Shown piece after piece: positions 1 to 4,548 of a stretch of DNA of 9,680 nucleotides. Origin of the DNA: Candidatus Bipolaricaulota bacterium (GTDB lineage Bacteria > Bipolaricaulota > Bipolaricaulia > UBA7950 > UBA9294); contig JAGGSM010000186.1 in NCBI GenBank assembly GCA_021159105.1, forward strand, positions 1-9,680, read 5' to 3'. Under the pieces are notes generated by a model, which did no database searches, was not told where the DNA came from, and saw only the letters and a list, made by a program, of their open reading frames with translations. A program made the position numbers and the translations under genes. The stretch's first letter is position 1. Each line of letters starts with the position of its first letter.

Positions 1-228
1 CTTCACTACGATGATGACAAGCACATCGTCCCGGATCTCGTAGACCGCTCTATATGAACCTTGGCGGATGCGATAGCGCTCTTGATCGGTTAATTTCTCA
101 CATCCCTTGGGGCGTGGGTCATCAGCTAATGCCTCGATCCTCTTCAGAATCCGCTGGACATCTTTCTTCGGGATTGCGCGAAGGTCCTTCGCTACAGACT
201 TCTTGAACAGCAGCCTATATCTTGCCAT
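1..228 (-). CDS. RelE/ParE-family toxin, 3' end cut by the window
   Basis: Reading the minus strand from the ATG at 226-228 gives 76 codons that run off the left edge. The protein starts MARYRLLFKKSVAKDLRAI. It has the RelE/ParE pattern: an N-terminal strand followed by basic helices, then a KLTDQERYRIRQGSYRAVYEI core and a final hydrophobic strand. Members usually have about 85-90 residues, so only about ten residues are missing. RelE-type toxins generally cleave mRNA on the ribosome, while ParE-type ones poison gyrase; this fragment cannot tell which. The start lies 14 bases inside the end of the upstream antitoxin gene, typical of a translationally coupled toxin-antitoxin operon. The short basic protein and its partner make the family call solid. 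Its activity and target are inferred. Confidence 0.85.
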   Translation of the reverse strand, partial: MARYRLLFKKSVAKDLRAIPKKDVQRILKRIEALADDPRPKGCEKLTDQERYRIRQGSYRAVYEIRDDVLVIIVVK

Positions 229-439
229 GGGCTTTCAGGTCGTTGAGTAAGTCCTCGTAGGTGATCGTAGGCTCAGAAGCGCGCTCTTCGAACGCGGATA
301 GGTCCTCTTGATCCTCGCTCAACACATGTTGAACAGCCTCGTTGACGAGAGAGGAGATCGAGCGTCCTGTGTGAGCGGCTTTCATCCGTAAAGCCCTATG
401 GATCTCAGGTTCAAAATAGATCGTCGATCGCTTCGTCAT
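215..439 (-). CDS. Ribbon-helix-helix antitoxin of the RelE-type pair
   Basis: This 74-residue protein starts MTKRSTIYFEPEIHRALRM. A short strand (STIYFEP) is followed by two helices ending near VQHVL at about residue 39. This is the ribbon-helix-helix DNA-binding fold of CopG-like antitoxins. The acidic C-terminal half (EDQEDLSAFEERA and onward) is the usual toxin-wrapping tail. I chose the ATG at 437-439 because GAGGTGAG lies about five bases upstream on the minus strand. The GTG at 446-448, three codons earlier, would lose that ribosome binding site. The gene overlaps the toxin start by 14 bases. Such antitoxins neutralise the toxin and, with it, repress their own promoter. Perfect inverted repeats lie just upstream (472-497). 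Confidence 0.85.
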   Translation of the reverse strand: MTKRSTIYFEPEIHRALRMKAAHTGRSISSLVNEAVQHVLSEDQEDLSAFEERASEPTITYEDLLNDLKAHGKI

Positions 440-457
440 CAATCTCACCTCAACAAC

Positions 458-497
458 ACTATAACATCAAAACGTTAAAACGTCGAATGATCGACGT
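458..497 (-). promoter_or_regulatory. Candidate promoter and operators of the toxin-antitoxin operon
   Basis: On the minus strand a -10-like TATAGT lies at 458-463, about 20 bases before the antitoxin ATG. No good -35 is visible. Immediately upstream are two perfect inverted repeats: ACGTT-AA-AACGT at 472-483 and ACGTCGA-ATGA-TCGACGT at 480-497. They share a few bases and cover the place where the -35 should be. Binding by the ribbon-helix-helix antitoxin is inferred from position and symmetry. Confidence 0.5.
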
Positions 498-552
498 AAG
501 GCCTAGCATCAACAACTGGGCAGGGATACCGCTGTATGCAACTGGTGTTTTC

Positions 553-621
553 CGTGGCGCGGCAGCTCGTCTGCCACGTTTGGTAGCGCCAATCAACGTC
601 GAGCACAGGGCTCGACGCTAC
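553..621. repeat. REP-like pair of intergenic hairpins
   Basis: Two adjacent inverted repeats occur in non-coding DNA. The first pairs CGTGGC (553-558) with GCCACG (573-578), or alternatively GGCAG (561-565) with CTGCC (571-575). The second is nested: GTAGCG (583-588) pairs with CGCTAC (616-621), and inside it GTCGAGC (598-604) pairs with GCTCGAC (610-616) around a five-base loop. Such compact GC-rich double hairpins resemble repetitive extragenic palindromes. No T-run follows, so it does not look like an intrinsic terminator. A 64-codon reading frame across it (487-681) looks like chance. Whether it is repeated elsewhere in the genome cannot be seen here. Confidence 0.5.
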
Positions 622-718
622 GGAAAAGCAGGGAAGAGGCAAGATCTTTCATTCCTACTCCCTTCGCGTCCTTCGTGGTAAGCTTGCTTTTGCCGTTTCG
701 CTTTCCACATACACCTTC

Positions 719-791
719 ATTCCGCATTCCTCATTCCGAGTTCCGCGCTCCGAGTTCCGCATTGTTCTCGGTTTCGCATTCCGCGCTCCGA
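719..791. repeat. Degenerate 7-bp tandem repeat (heptads), copy A
   Basis: The DNA reads as consecutive heptads: ATTCCGC, ATTCCTC, ATTCCGA, GTTCCGC, GCTCCGA, GTTCCGC, then a slightly disturbed stretch, then ATTCCGC and GCTCCGA. The consensus is RYTCCGM. It is preceded at 670-679 by CCTTCGTGGT. The same two-part arrangement recurs twice between the tRNA cluster and dnaA. No coding function is apparent; together with the hairpins it accounts for most of the gap between the antitoxin and the tRNA genes (449-860). Confidence 0.7.
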
Positions 792-817
792 GATCTAGTG
801 CTTTTCCTGCGCTCTCC

Positions 818-846
818 TTGACAGGCAAATAGGCGTTTTGTAACAT
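818..846 (+). promoter_or_regulatory. Promoter of the tRNA cluster
   Basis: A perfect -35 TTGACA (818-823) is separated by 17 bases from the -10 TAACAT (841-846). The predicted start is near 853, a few bases before the first tRNA at 861. This is a strong housekeeping-sigma promoter placed correctly for the tRNA genes. Confidence 0.8.
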
Positions 847-860
847 TGAGTTGCAGCATT

Positions 861-933
861 GGGTGGTTAGCTCAGTTGGCAGAGCAACGGACTCTTAATC
901 CGTGGGTCACAGGTTCGAGCCCTGTACCACCCA
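861..933 (+). tRNA. tRNA-Lys (anticodon CTT)
   Basis: The full cloverleaf folds. The acceptor stem is GGGTGGT/ACCACCC, the D arm is GCTC...GAGC, the anticodon stem is ACGGA/TCCGT around the loop CTCTTAA, and the T arm is ACAGG-TTCGAGC-CCTGT. The discriminator base is A. CCA is not encoded. It reads AAG and is the first gene of the cluster, 15 bases behind the -10 element. Confidence 0.95.
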
Positions 934-956
934 CATCCTCATTCGTCTGTCCGGAC

Positions 957-1029
957 GGGTCGTTAGCTCAGGGGTTAGAGCACCTGACTTTTAATCAGGG
1001 AGTCGCTGGTTCGAATCCAGCACGACCCA
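957..1029 (+). tRNA. tRNA-Lys (anticodon TTT)
   Basis: The acceptor stem is GGGTCGT/ACGACCC. The anticodon stem CCTGA/TCAGG encloses the loop CTTTTAA, giving anticodon TTT. The T arm is GCTGG-TTCGAAT-CCAGC and the discriminator is A. CCA is not encoded. With the preceding CTT gene, both lysine isoacceptors lie together, 23 bases apart. Confidence 0.95.
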
Positions 1030-1035
1030 TCGCGA

Positions 1036-1064
1036 TTGCAACATCATAGCTTGCCGTCTATAAT
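1036..1064 (+). promoter_or_regulatory. Internal promoter before tRNA-Glu
   Basis: TTGCAA (1036-1041) and a perfect TATAAT (1059-1064) are spaced by 17 bases in the 48-base gap between tRNA-Lys(TTT) and tRNA-Glu. The predicted start is near 1071, seven bases before the mature tRNA-Glu end. It could start a second transcript covering Glu, Val, Asp and Phe. Confidence 0.65.
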
Positions 1065-1077
1065 TCGCTAACAGCAT

Positions 1078-1150
1078 GTCCCCATCATCTAGCGGCCTAG
1101 GATACCGGGTTTTCATCCCGGCGGCAGGGGTTCAAATCCCCTTGGGGACG
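1078..1150 (+). tRNA. tRNA-Glu (anticodon TTC)
   Basis: The acceptor stem is GTCCCCA/TGGGGAC with discriminator G. The anticodon stem CCGGG/CCCGG encloses TTTTCAT, giving anticodon TTC. The T arm is AGGGG-TTCAAAT-CCCCT. CCA is not encoded. A TTGCAA-17-TATAAT promoter lies directly upstream. Confidence 0.95.
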
Positions 1151-1166
1151 CAGAATGTACTTAAGT

Positions 1167-1195
1167 TTGCGACATGGTCGCTGAGCAACTATAAT
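1167..1195 (+). promoter_or_regulatory. Promoter-like sequence abutting tRNA-Val
   Basis: TTGCGA (1167-1172), a 17-base spacer and a perfect TATAAT (1190-1195) end exactly at the first base of tRNA-Val (1196). A start 6-8 bases downstream would fall inside the acceptor stem, so this could not make a full-length tRNA-Val. It might serve only the downstream tRNAs, or be a decoy left by duplication of a promoter-tRNA unit. Confidence 0.4.
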
Positions 1196-1268
1196 GGGCG
1201 AGTAGCTCAGTTGGGAGAGCATCCGGCTTACATCCGGAAGGTCACAGGTTCGAGTCCTGTCCCGCCCA
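1196..1268 (+). tRNA. tRNA-Val (anticodon TAC), with an acceptor-stem mismatch
   Basis: The anticodon stem TCCGG/CCGGA encloses CTTACAT, giving anticodon TAC. The T arm is ACAGG-TTCGAGT-CCTGT and the discriminator is A. The acceptor strands are GGGCGAG and CCCGCCC: six pairs form, but position 6 (A) faces C at position 67. CCA is not encoded. Everything else is canonical, so it is probably functional. Confidence 0.9.
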
Positions 1269-1283
1269 CTTGTTACAACTAAC

Positions 1284-1362
1284 GGAGCCGTGGTCTAGTT
1301 TGGTCTAGGACGCTGGATTGTCACTCCAGAGATCGCCGGTTCAAATCCGGTCGGCTCCGCCA
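1284..1362 (+). tRNA. tRNA-Asp (anticodon GTC), CCA encoded
   Basis: The acceptor stem is GGAGCCG/CGGCTCC with discriminator G at 1359, followed by an encoded CCA (1360-1362). The anticodon stem CTGGA/TCCAG encloses TTGTCAC. The T arm is GCCGG-TTCAAAT-CCGGT. The long D loop contains GGTCTAG twice. Confidence 0.95.
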
Positions 1363-1369
1363 CTTGTGT

Positions 1370-1445
1370 GCCGAGATAGCTCAGTCGGTAGAGCACAGCC
1401 CTGAAAAGGCTGGTGTCCCCAGTTCGAATCTGGGTCTCGGCACCA
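1370..1445 (+). tRNA. tRNA-Phe (anticodon GAA), CCA encoded
   Basis: The acceptor stem is GCCGAGA/TCTCGGC with discriminator A at 1442 and an encoded CCA (1443-1445). The anticodon stem CAGCC/GGCTG encloses CTGAAAA. The T arm is CCCAG-TTCGAAT-CTGGG. It starts only seven bases after the tRNA-Asp CCA, so the two are surely processed from one transcript. It is the last tRNA; no clear intrinsic terminator follows. Confidence 0.95.
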
Positions 1446-1504
1446 TTTCTTTTCACGGGTTAGAGGCAGGTTCCAGCTATCAGCGGTTAGGTTGAAGCAT
1501 CGAT

Positions 1505-1587
1505 CCTTCGTGGTGAGATATTCCTCCCGTTCCGACTTCCCCATTCGACGTTCACCTTAGTTCCGCACTCCGAGCTCCGAGCTCCCC
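1505..1587. repeat. Composite repeat, copy B
   Basis: CCTTCGTGGT (1505-1514, identical to 670-679) is followed by heptads of the type seen in copy A: GTTCCGA (1529-1535), then GTTCCGC, ACTCCGA, GCTCCGA and GCTCCCC (1560-1587). Together with copy C it fills much of the 350-base gap between tRNA-Phe and dnaA, where I see no gene. Confidence 0.6.
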
Positions 1588-1660
1588 GTTTCAGGGTTTC
1601 TCTCGCCCGCTCGCTCAAGCTCGAGAAGCAAGATTCTTGTCACTCTGATATTTGCTTTCC

Positions 1661-1711
1661 TTGGCGTTCTTCGCGTGAGATTTTTCTTTCCTTCCGCATT
1701 CCAAGCTCCGC
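1661..1711. repeat. Composite repeat, copy C
   Basis: A related first part (GGCGTTCTTCGCGTGAGA, 1663-1680) is followed by heptads CTTCCGC, ATTCCAA and GCTCCGC (1691-1711). It is the shortest and most diverged of the three copies, all in the same orientation. Confidence 0.5.
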
Positions 1712-1745
1712 TCTTCGTTTTCTATGTCGCTCCACGCGCTTCTTC

Positions 1746-1775
1746 TTGACCGCGAGTATCCCGATCAGCTATCCT
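1746..1775 (+). promoter_or_regulatory. Candidate dnaA promoter
   Basis: TTGACC (1746-1751), an 18-base spacer and TATCCT (1770-1775) lie just before dnaA. The predicted start is near 1782, leaving a leader of about 19 bases before the ATG at 1801. The -10 is imperfect. No clear DnaA box is seen in this promoter. Confidence 0.55.
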
Positions 1776-1800
1776 AACACGTAATGACAAAGGGATGGCA

Positions 1801-3153
1801 ATGACTGATAAACCCGCGGCAATCTGGGAAGAGACACTTCAAACCCTTAAGAGAGAGATTCCGGCAGCCAGCTTCTCCACTTGGTTCTCCAATGTGAAGC
1901 CGCTGAGCCTCGCTGCTGGTGAGCTAGTGATCGAGGTGCCCGACCTGTTTATCAAGGGCGGCATCGAGCGCCGTTACCGAGAGCTCGTGGAGAATGCCGC
2001 CTCGGATGCGTGTGGGGACACCGTTCGCCTGTTGATCAAGGTCTCGCCAGAGGGAGACTCGGAATCCCTCGATCCTCCCACGCTCGGCACGCGCGATGGC
2101 ATGGTGCTGCAGCCGCACGATACGCTCCCGCTGAACCGAGACTACACCTTCGACATGTTTGTCCGCGGGAAGAACAACCACCTCGCCTACGCCGCATCCA
2201 TGGCGGTCGCCGAGGCGCCGGGGAAGGCATATAACCCTCTATTCATCTACGGAAGCGTCGGACTGGGCAAGACGCACCTGTTGCAAGCAATCGGAAACTT
2301 TCTCATCGCCTCCGGCGTGCCAAAGACCGTTGTCTACACAACCTCAGAGCGCTTCGCGATTGAGCTGATCATGGCCATCCGCAACAACACGACACCGGCG
2401 TTTCGGGAGAAGTATCGCCGCATCGACCTGCTATTGATCGACGATGTGCAATTTCTCGAGGGGAAGGAGGCGACCCAGGAGGAGCTGTTCCACACGTTCA
2501 ACGAACTGTACGGAAGCGAGAAGCAGATCGTCCTCTCCAGCGACCGCCCGCCGGAGAAGCTCTCCGGCCTGCAGGATAGGCTCGTGTCGCGCTTCCGCTG
2601 GGGACTGGTCGCCGACATCCAGCCGCCAGATCTCGAGACGCGCATCGCCATCCTACGCGAGAAGGCGAGCAACCGCGGGATCCAAGTGGATGACAACATC
2701 CTCGAGCTGATCGCCCGCCGTATCTCCTCGAACGTCCGCGCGCTGGAAGGGGCGCTGATAAAGGCGATCGCCCACGCAGAACTCGATGGAGCAAAGCTGA
2801 CACCACAGAACATCGAAGGGATGCTCCCCGAAGAAGGGAAGCGCGAGAAGCTGACGATAATGCACATCAAGGATGAAGTCGCGGGGCGCTACCACCTGAA
2901 GCGGCACGACTTGGAAGGGGCGAGCCGCAAGAAGGAGATATCGCAGGCAAGGCACATGGCGATCTACCTCGCGCGCGAGATGACGAACAACTCCTTCCCC
3001 GCAATCGGGAAGCAGTTTGGAAACCGAGACCACACAACCATAATGCACTCCTACATGAAGGTAAAGACGCTTCTGGAGGAGACTCCGCTCTTGCAAGCTG
3101 AGCTAAATGAGATCAAAGAGGGATTACGTGCCCGTTTCCAGGAAAACACGTAG
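1801..3153 (+). CDS. dnaA: Chromosomal replication initiator protein DnaA
   Basis: This 450-residue DnaA has all four domains. Domain I is at about 1-85 (WEETLQTLKREIPAASFSTW). A short linker follows at about 86-112. The AAA+ domain has Walker A GSVGLGKT (151-158), Walker B LLIDDVQF (211-218), sensor 1 VLSSDRPP and box VII with RLVSRF. Sensor 2 is SNVRALEGA. The DNA-binding domain IV has ASRKKEISQARHMAIYLAR and the signature NRDHTTIMHSYM (408-419). It binds DnaA boxes, oligomerises with ATP and opens the origin. The usual Walker A residue after the first glycine is Gly or Asn; here it is Ser. I prefer the ATG at 1801 because AAGGGA lies six bases upstream; the ATG at 1795 has no space for a binding site. 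oriC follows directly. Confidence 0.97.
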   Translation: MTDKPAAIWEETLQTLKREIPAASFSTWFSNVKPLSLAAGELVIEVPDLFIKGGIERRYRELVENAASDACGDTVRLLIKVSPEGDSESLDPPTLGTRDGMVLQPHDTLPLNRDYTFDMFVRGKNNHLAYAASMAVAEAPGKAYNPLFIYGSVGLGKTHLLQAIGNFLIASGVPKTVVYTTSERFAIELIMAIRNNTTPAFREKYRRIDLLLIDDVQFLEGKEATQEELFHTFNELYGSEKQIVLSSDRPPEKLSGLQDRLVSRFRWGLVADIQPPDLETRIAILREKASNRGIQVDDNILELIARRISSNVRALEGALIKAIAHAELDGAKLTPQNIEGMLPEEGKREKLTIMHIKDEVAGRYHLKRHDLEGASRKKEISQARHMAIYLAREMTNNSFPAIGKQFGNRDHTTIMHSYMKVKTLLEETPLLQAELNEIKEGLRARFQENT

Positions 3154-3199
3154 CGCAAATACCGTAATTATGCATGGTACAGCCAAGGAATCACGCTTA

Positions 3200-3447
3200 G
3201 TAGCCTGTGGAAAACTCTGTGGATAAGTGGTGCAAAAGGGGTGCAAAACGATGCTTGCCTGTGGAAAAGATCGGTGGACTTTCAAGGCGTATGTTGTCCA
3301 CCACGCTTGTACACGGTTTTCCACCGTTATACACACCTTTTCCACAGGGTTATCCACAGGCCAAGACCTAGAATTCATCGGTGATACGCCACTTTTCCAC
3401 AGATTATTGGCAAGACTACTCTTACTACTAGCTTTATTAATAAAACC
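3200..3447. other. oriC: Chromosomal replication origin oriC (DnaA-box cluster)
   Basis: The non-coding stretch after dnaA is dense in DnaA boxes. Minus-strand boxes: TTTTCCACA at 3206-3214, perfect TTATCCACA at 3218-3226, TTTTCCACA at 3260-3268, and two weaker TTTTGCACC at 3229-3237 and 3240-3248. Plus-strand boxes: perfect TTATCCACA at 3350-3358, TTATACACA at 3327-3335, TTTTCCACA at 3338-3346 and 3393-3401, and weaker TTTTCCACC at 3317-3325 and TTGTCCACC at 3294-3302. An AT-rich end (3431-3445) precedes the next gene. Box density, position beside dnaA and the AT-rich flank make this the origin with high probability. Confidence 0.93.
3393..3445 (+). promoter_or_regulatory. Candidate unwinding module: DnaA box, DnaA-trio-like triplets, AT-rich DUE
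   Basis: The last box, TTTTCCACA (3393-3401), is followed after 14 bases by the triplets CTA-CTC-TTA-CTA-CTA (3416-3430). On the opposite strand four of the five fit the DnaA-trio pattern known from Bacillus-type origins. The AT-rich segment GCTTTATTAATAAAA (3431-3445) follows. The arrangement box, triplets, AT-rich matches known basal unwinding systems, although the box-to-triplet gap is longish. Confidence 0.55.
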
Positions 3448-3972
3448 ATGATGAAGGATTGGGTAAGCGATATCCTTGCACACTACAACCTGGACGAAGA
3501 GTTCTCCGATCAGCAAGTTCTCATCCTTTGGGAAAGGCTCGTTGGTGAGCAGCTAGCACGGATGACTCGCACTGTTAGATTCTCCGCTGGGACGCTCACG
3601 GTTGAAGTGGCATCCGCTGCCGTATCACAGGAATTGAACCTGCTCAAGCAGCGCTACATCGATCTGTTGAATGAGGAGATGGGTAGAAAAGTGGTGGAGC
3701 GGATCCGCTTCATCCCAGGGCGCTTTCCTCGTGCACGAAGAGCGAGCAGCGAGGATATAGAGGACTCCTCGGAGGAGGAGATCTCCCTGCCAGAGATAGA
3801 GGATGAACATCTGCGCAGCTCGTTTGCCGATCTGTACCGGACACAACGCAGGCGAGAGCACGCCATGCTGAAGGCAGGAGCCCGTCGCTGTCCACGCTGT
3901 GGGGTTGTCTTCTTCGGCGAGGGGGAGATCTGCCCGGGTTGCCAGTTCGATGAGATTGCCGATAAGGAGTAA
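3448..3972 (+). CDS. dciA: DUF721/DciA-family protein with C-terminal zinc ribbon (probable replicative-helicase loader)
   Basis: This 174-residue protein carries an N-terminal DUF721/DciA domain (about residues 3-90: WVSDILAHYNLDEE, LWERLVGEQLARMT, TLTVEVASAAVSQELNLLK, VVERIRFIPG). An acidic linker follows (about 100-120, SEDIEDSSEEEI). A zinc ribbon closes the protein with CPRC (148-151) and CPGC (162-165). DciA proteins recruit or load the replicative helicase DnaB in the many bacteria lacking DnaC or DnaI. The domain match is by recognition; the loader role here is inferred from family and from its position just after oriC. Two adjacent ATGs (3448, 3451) can start it and neither has a ribosome binding site. 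Its leader is the AT-rich end of the origin, so its transcription could be tied to origin opening. The stop TAA at 3970-3972 leaves 20 bases to hslV. Confidence 0.85.
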   Translation: MMKDWVSDILAHYNLDEEFSDQQVLILWERLVGEQLARMTRTVRFSAGTLTVEVASAAVSQELNLLKQRYIDLLNEEMGRKVVERIRFIPGRFPRARRASSEDIEDSSEEEISLPEIEDEHLRSSFADLYRTQRRREHAMLKAGARRCPRCGVVFFGEGEICPGCQFDEIADKE

Positions 3973-3984
3973 GTGAGCTACAAT
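3956..3984 (+). promoter_or_regulatory. Promoter of hslVU inside the end of dciA
   Basis: TTGCCG (3956-3961), a 17-base spacer and TACAAT (3979-3984) overlap the last codons of dciA. The predicted start, about 3991-3993, falls on or next to the hslV ATG (3993). The resulting message would be essentially leaderless. Confidence 0.55.
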
Positions 3985-3992
3985 TCAACGTT

Positions 3993-4538
3993 ATGAAAGC
4001 AGCCAAGAACACGACAATAATCGCAATTCGCTCAGAGTCCGAGCGCCGGGCGGTGATCGCCAGCGACGGACAGGCCACCCTGGATACGATGGTCATCAAG
4101 AGCAAGACCAAGAAGGTCTACCGCTTGCAGGACGACACCGTCCTCGTCGGTTTCGCCGGGGCGACGGCCGACTGCCTGGCGATGCTCGAACGCTTTGAGG
4201 GGAAGCTGAAGAAACACAATGGCCGGTTGCGGCGTGCCGCTGTGGAATTGACAAAGGAGTGGCGGACGGATCGAGTCCTGCGGCACCTGGAGGCGGTCAT
4301 CGTCACCGCGAGCCAGGAGGGGATACTGATGATCTCGGGTGCGGGGGACGTCCTGGAACCGGACGAACAGGTGATCGGGATCGGTTCAGGTGGGGCGTAT
4401 GCCCTGGCTGCAGCGCGGGCGTATCTGTCCGTATCGGGGATACCGATCACTGAGATCGCTCGCCGATCACTGGAGATAGCCGGGTCGATCGATATTTACA
4501 CCAATAATGAGATCACCGTGGAAGAGGTTGCATGGTAA
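3993..4538 (+). CDS. hslV: ATP-dependent protease proteolytic subunit HslV (ClpQ)
   Basis: This 181-residue protein matches HslV throughout: TTIIAIRS, SDGQATL, KKVYRL, GFAGATAD, ERFEGKL, AAVELTKEWRTD, ISGAGDVLEP, GIGSGGAYALAAARA and the end IYTNNEITVEE. HslV forms two stacked hexameric rings that degrade proteins unfolded by HslU. The catalytic N-terminal Thr is Thr7, exposed after removal of the propeptide MKAAKN. Asp25 and Lys41 correspond to the conserved Asp17 and Lys33 of the E. coli enzyme. It has two extra residues after strand 1. No in-frame start lies nearer to Thr7. No binding site is properly spaced before the ATG; AAGGAG at 3964-3969 is 23 bases away. hslU follows, and its binding site overlaps the hslV stop. 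Confidence 0.95.
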   Translation: MKAAKNTTIIAIRSESERRAVIASDGQATLDTMVIKSKTKKVYRLQDDTVLVGFAGATADCLAMLERFEGKLKKHNGRLRRAAVELTKEWRTDRVLRHLEAVIVTASQEGILMISGAGDVLEPDEQVIGIGSGGAYALAAARAYLSVSGIPITEIARRSLEIAGSIDIYTNNEITVEEVAW

Positions 4539-4548
4539 GGAGCTACAG

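Noticed and set aside
446..448. GTG as antitoxin start
   Set aside because: The binding site GAGGTGAG covers this codon and is placed for the ATG at 437-439.
487..681. 64-codon plus-strand reading frame
   Set aside because: It runs through the REP-like hairpins and their arms, has no ribosome binding site and resembles no family.
719..791. CRISPR array
   Set aside because: The units are contiguous 7-mers without spacers, and no cas genes are present.
846..1544. Reading frames across the tRNA cluster (846-1049, 1076-1282, minus 1341-1544)
   Set aside because: They are translations of tRNA genes and their spacers.
1795..1797. First ATG of dnaA as start
   Set aside because: AAAGGG directly touches it; spacing fits the ATG at 1801. 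The difference is only two residues.
3124..3165. Stem TACGTG/CACGTA at the end of dnaA as terminator
   Set aside because: It lies mostly inside the coding region, has a long loop and no T-run.
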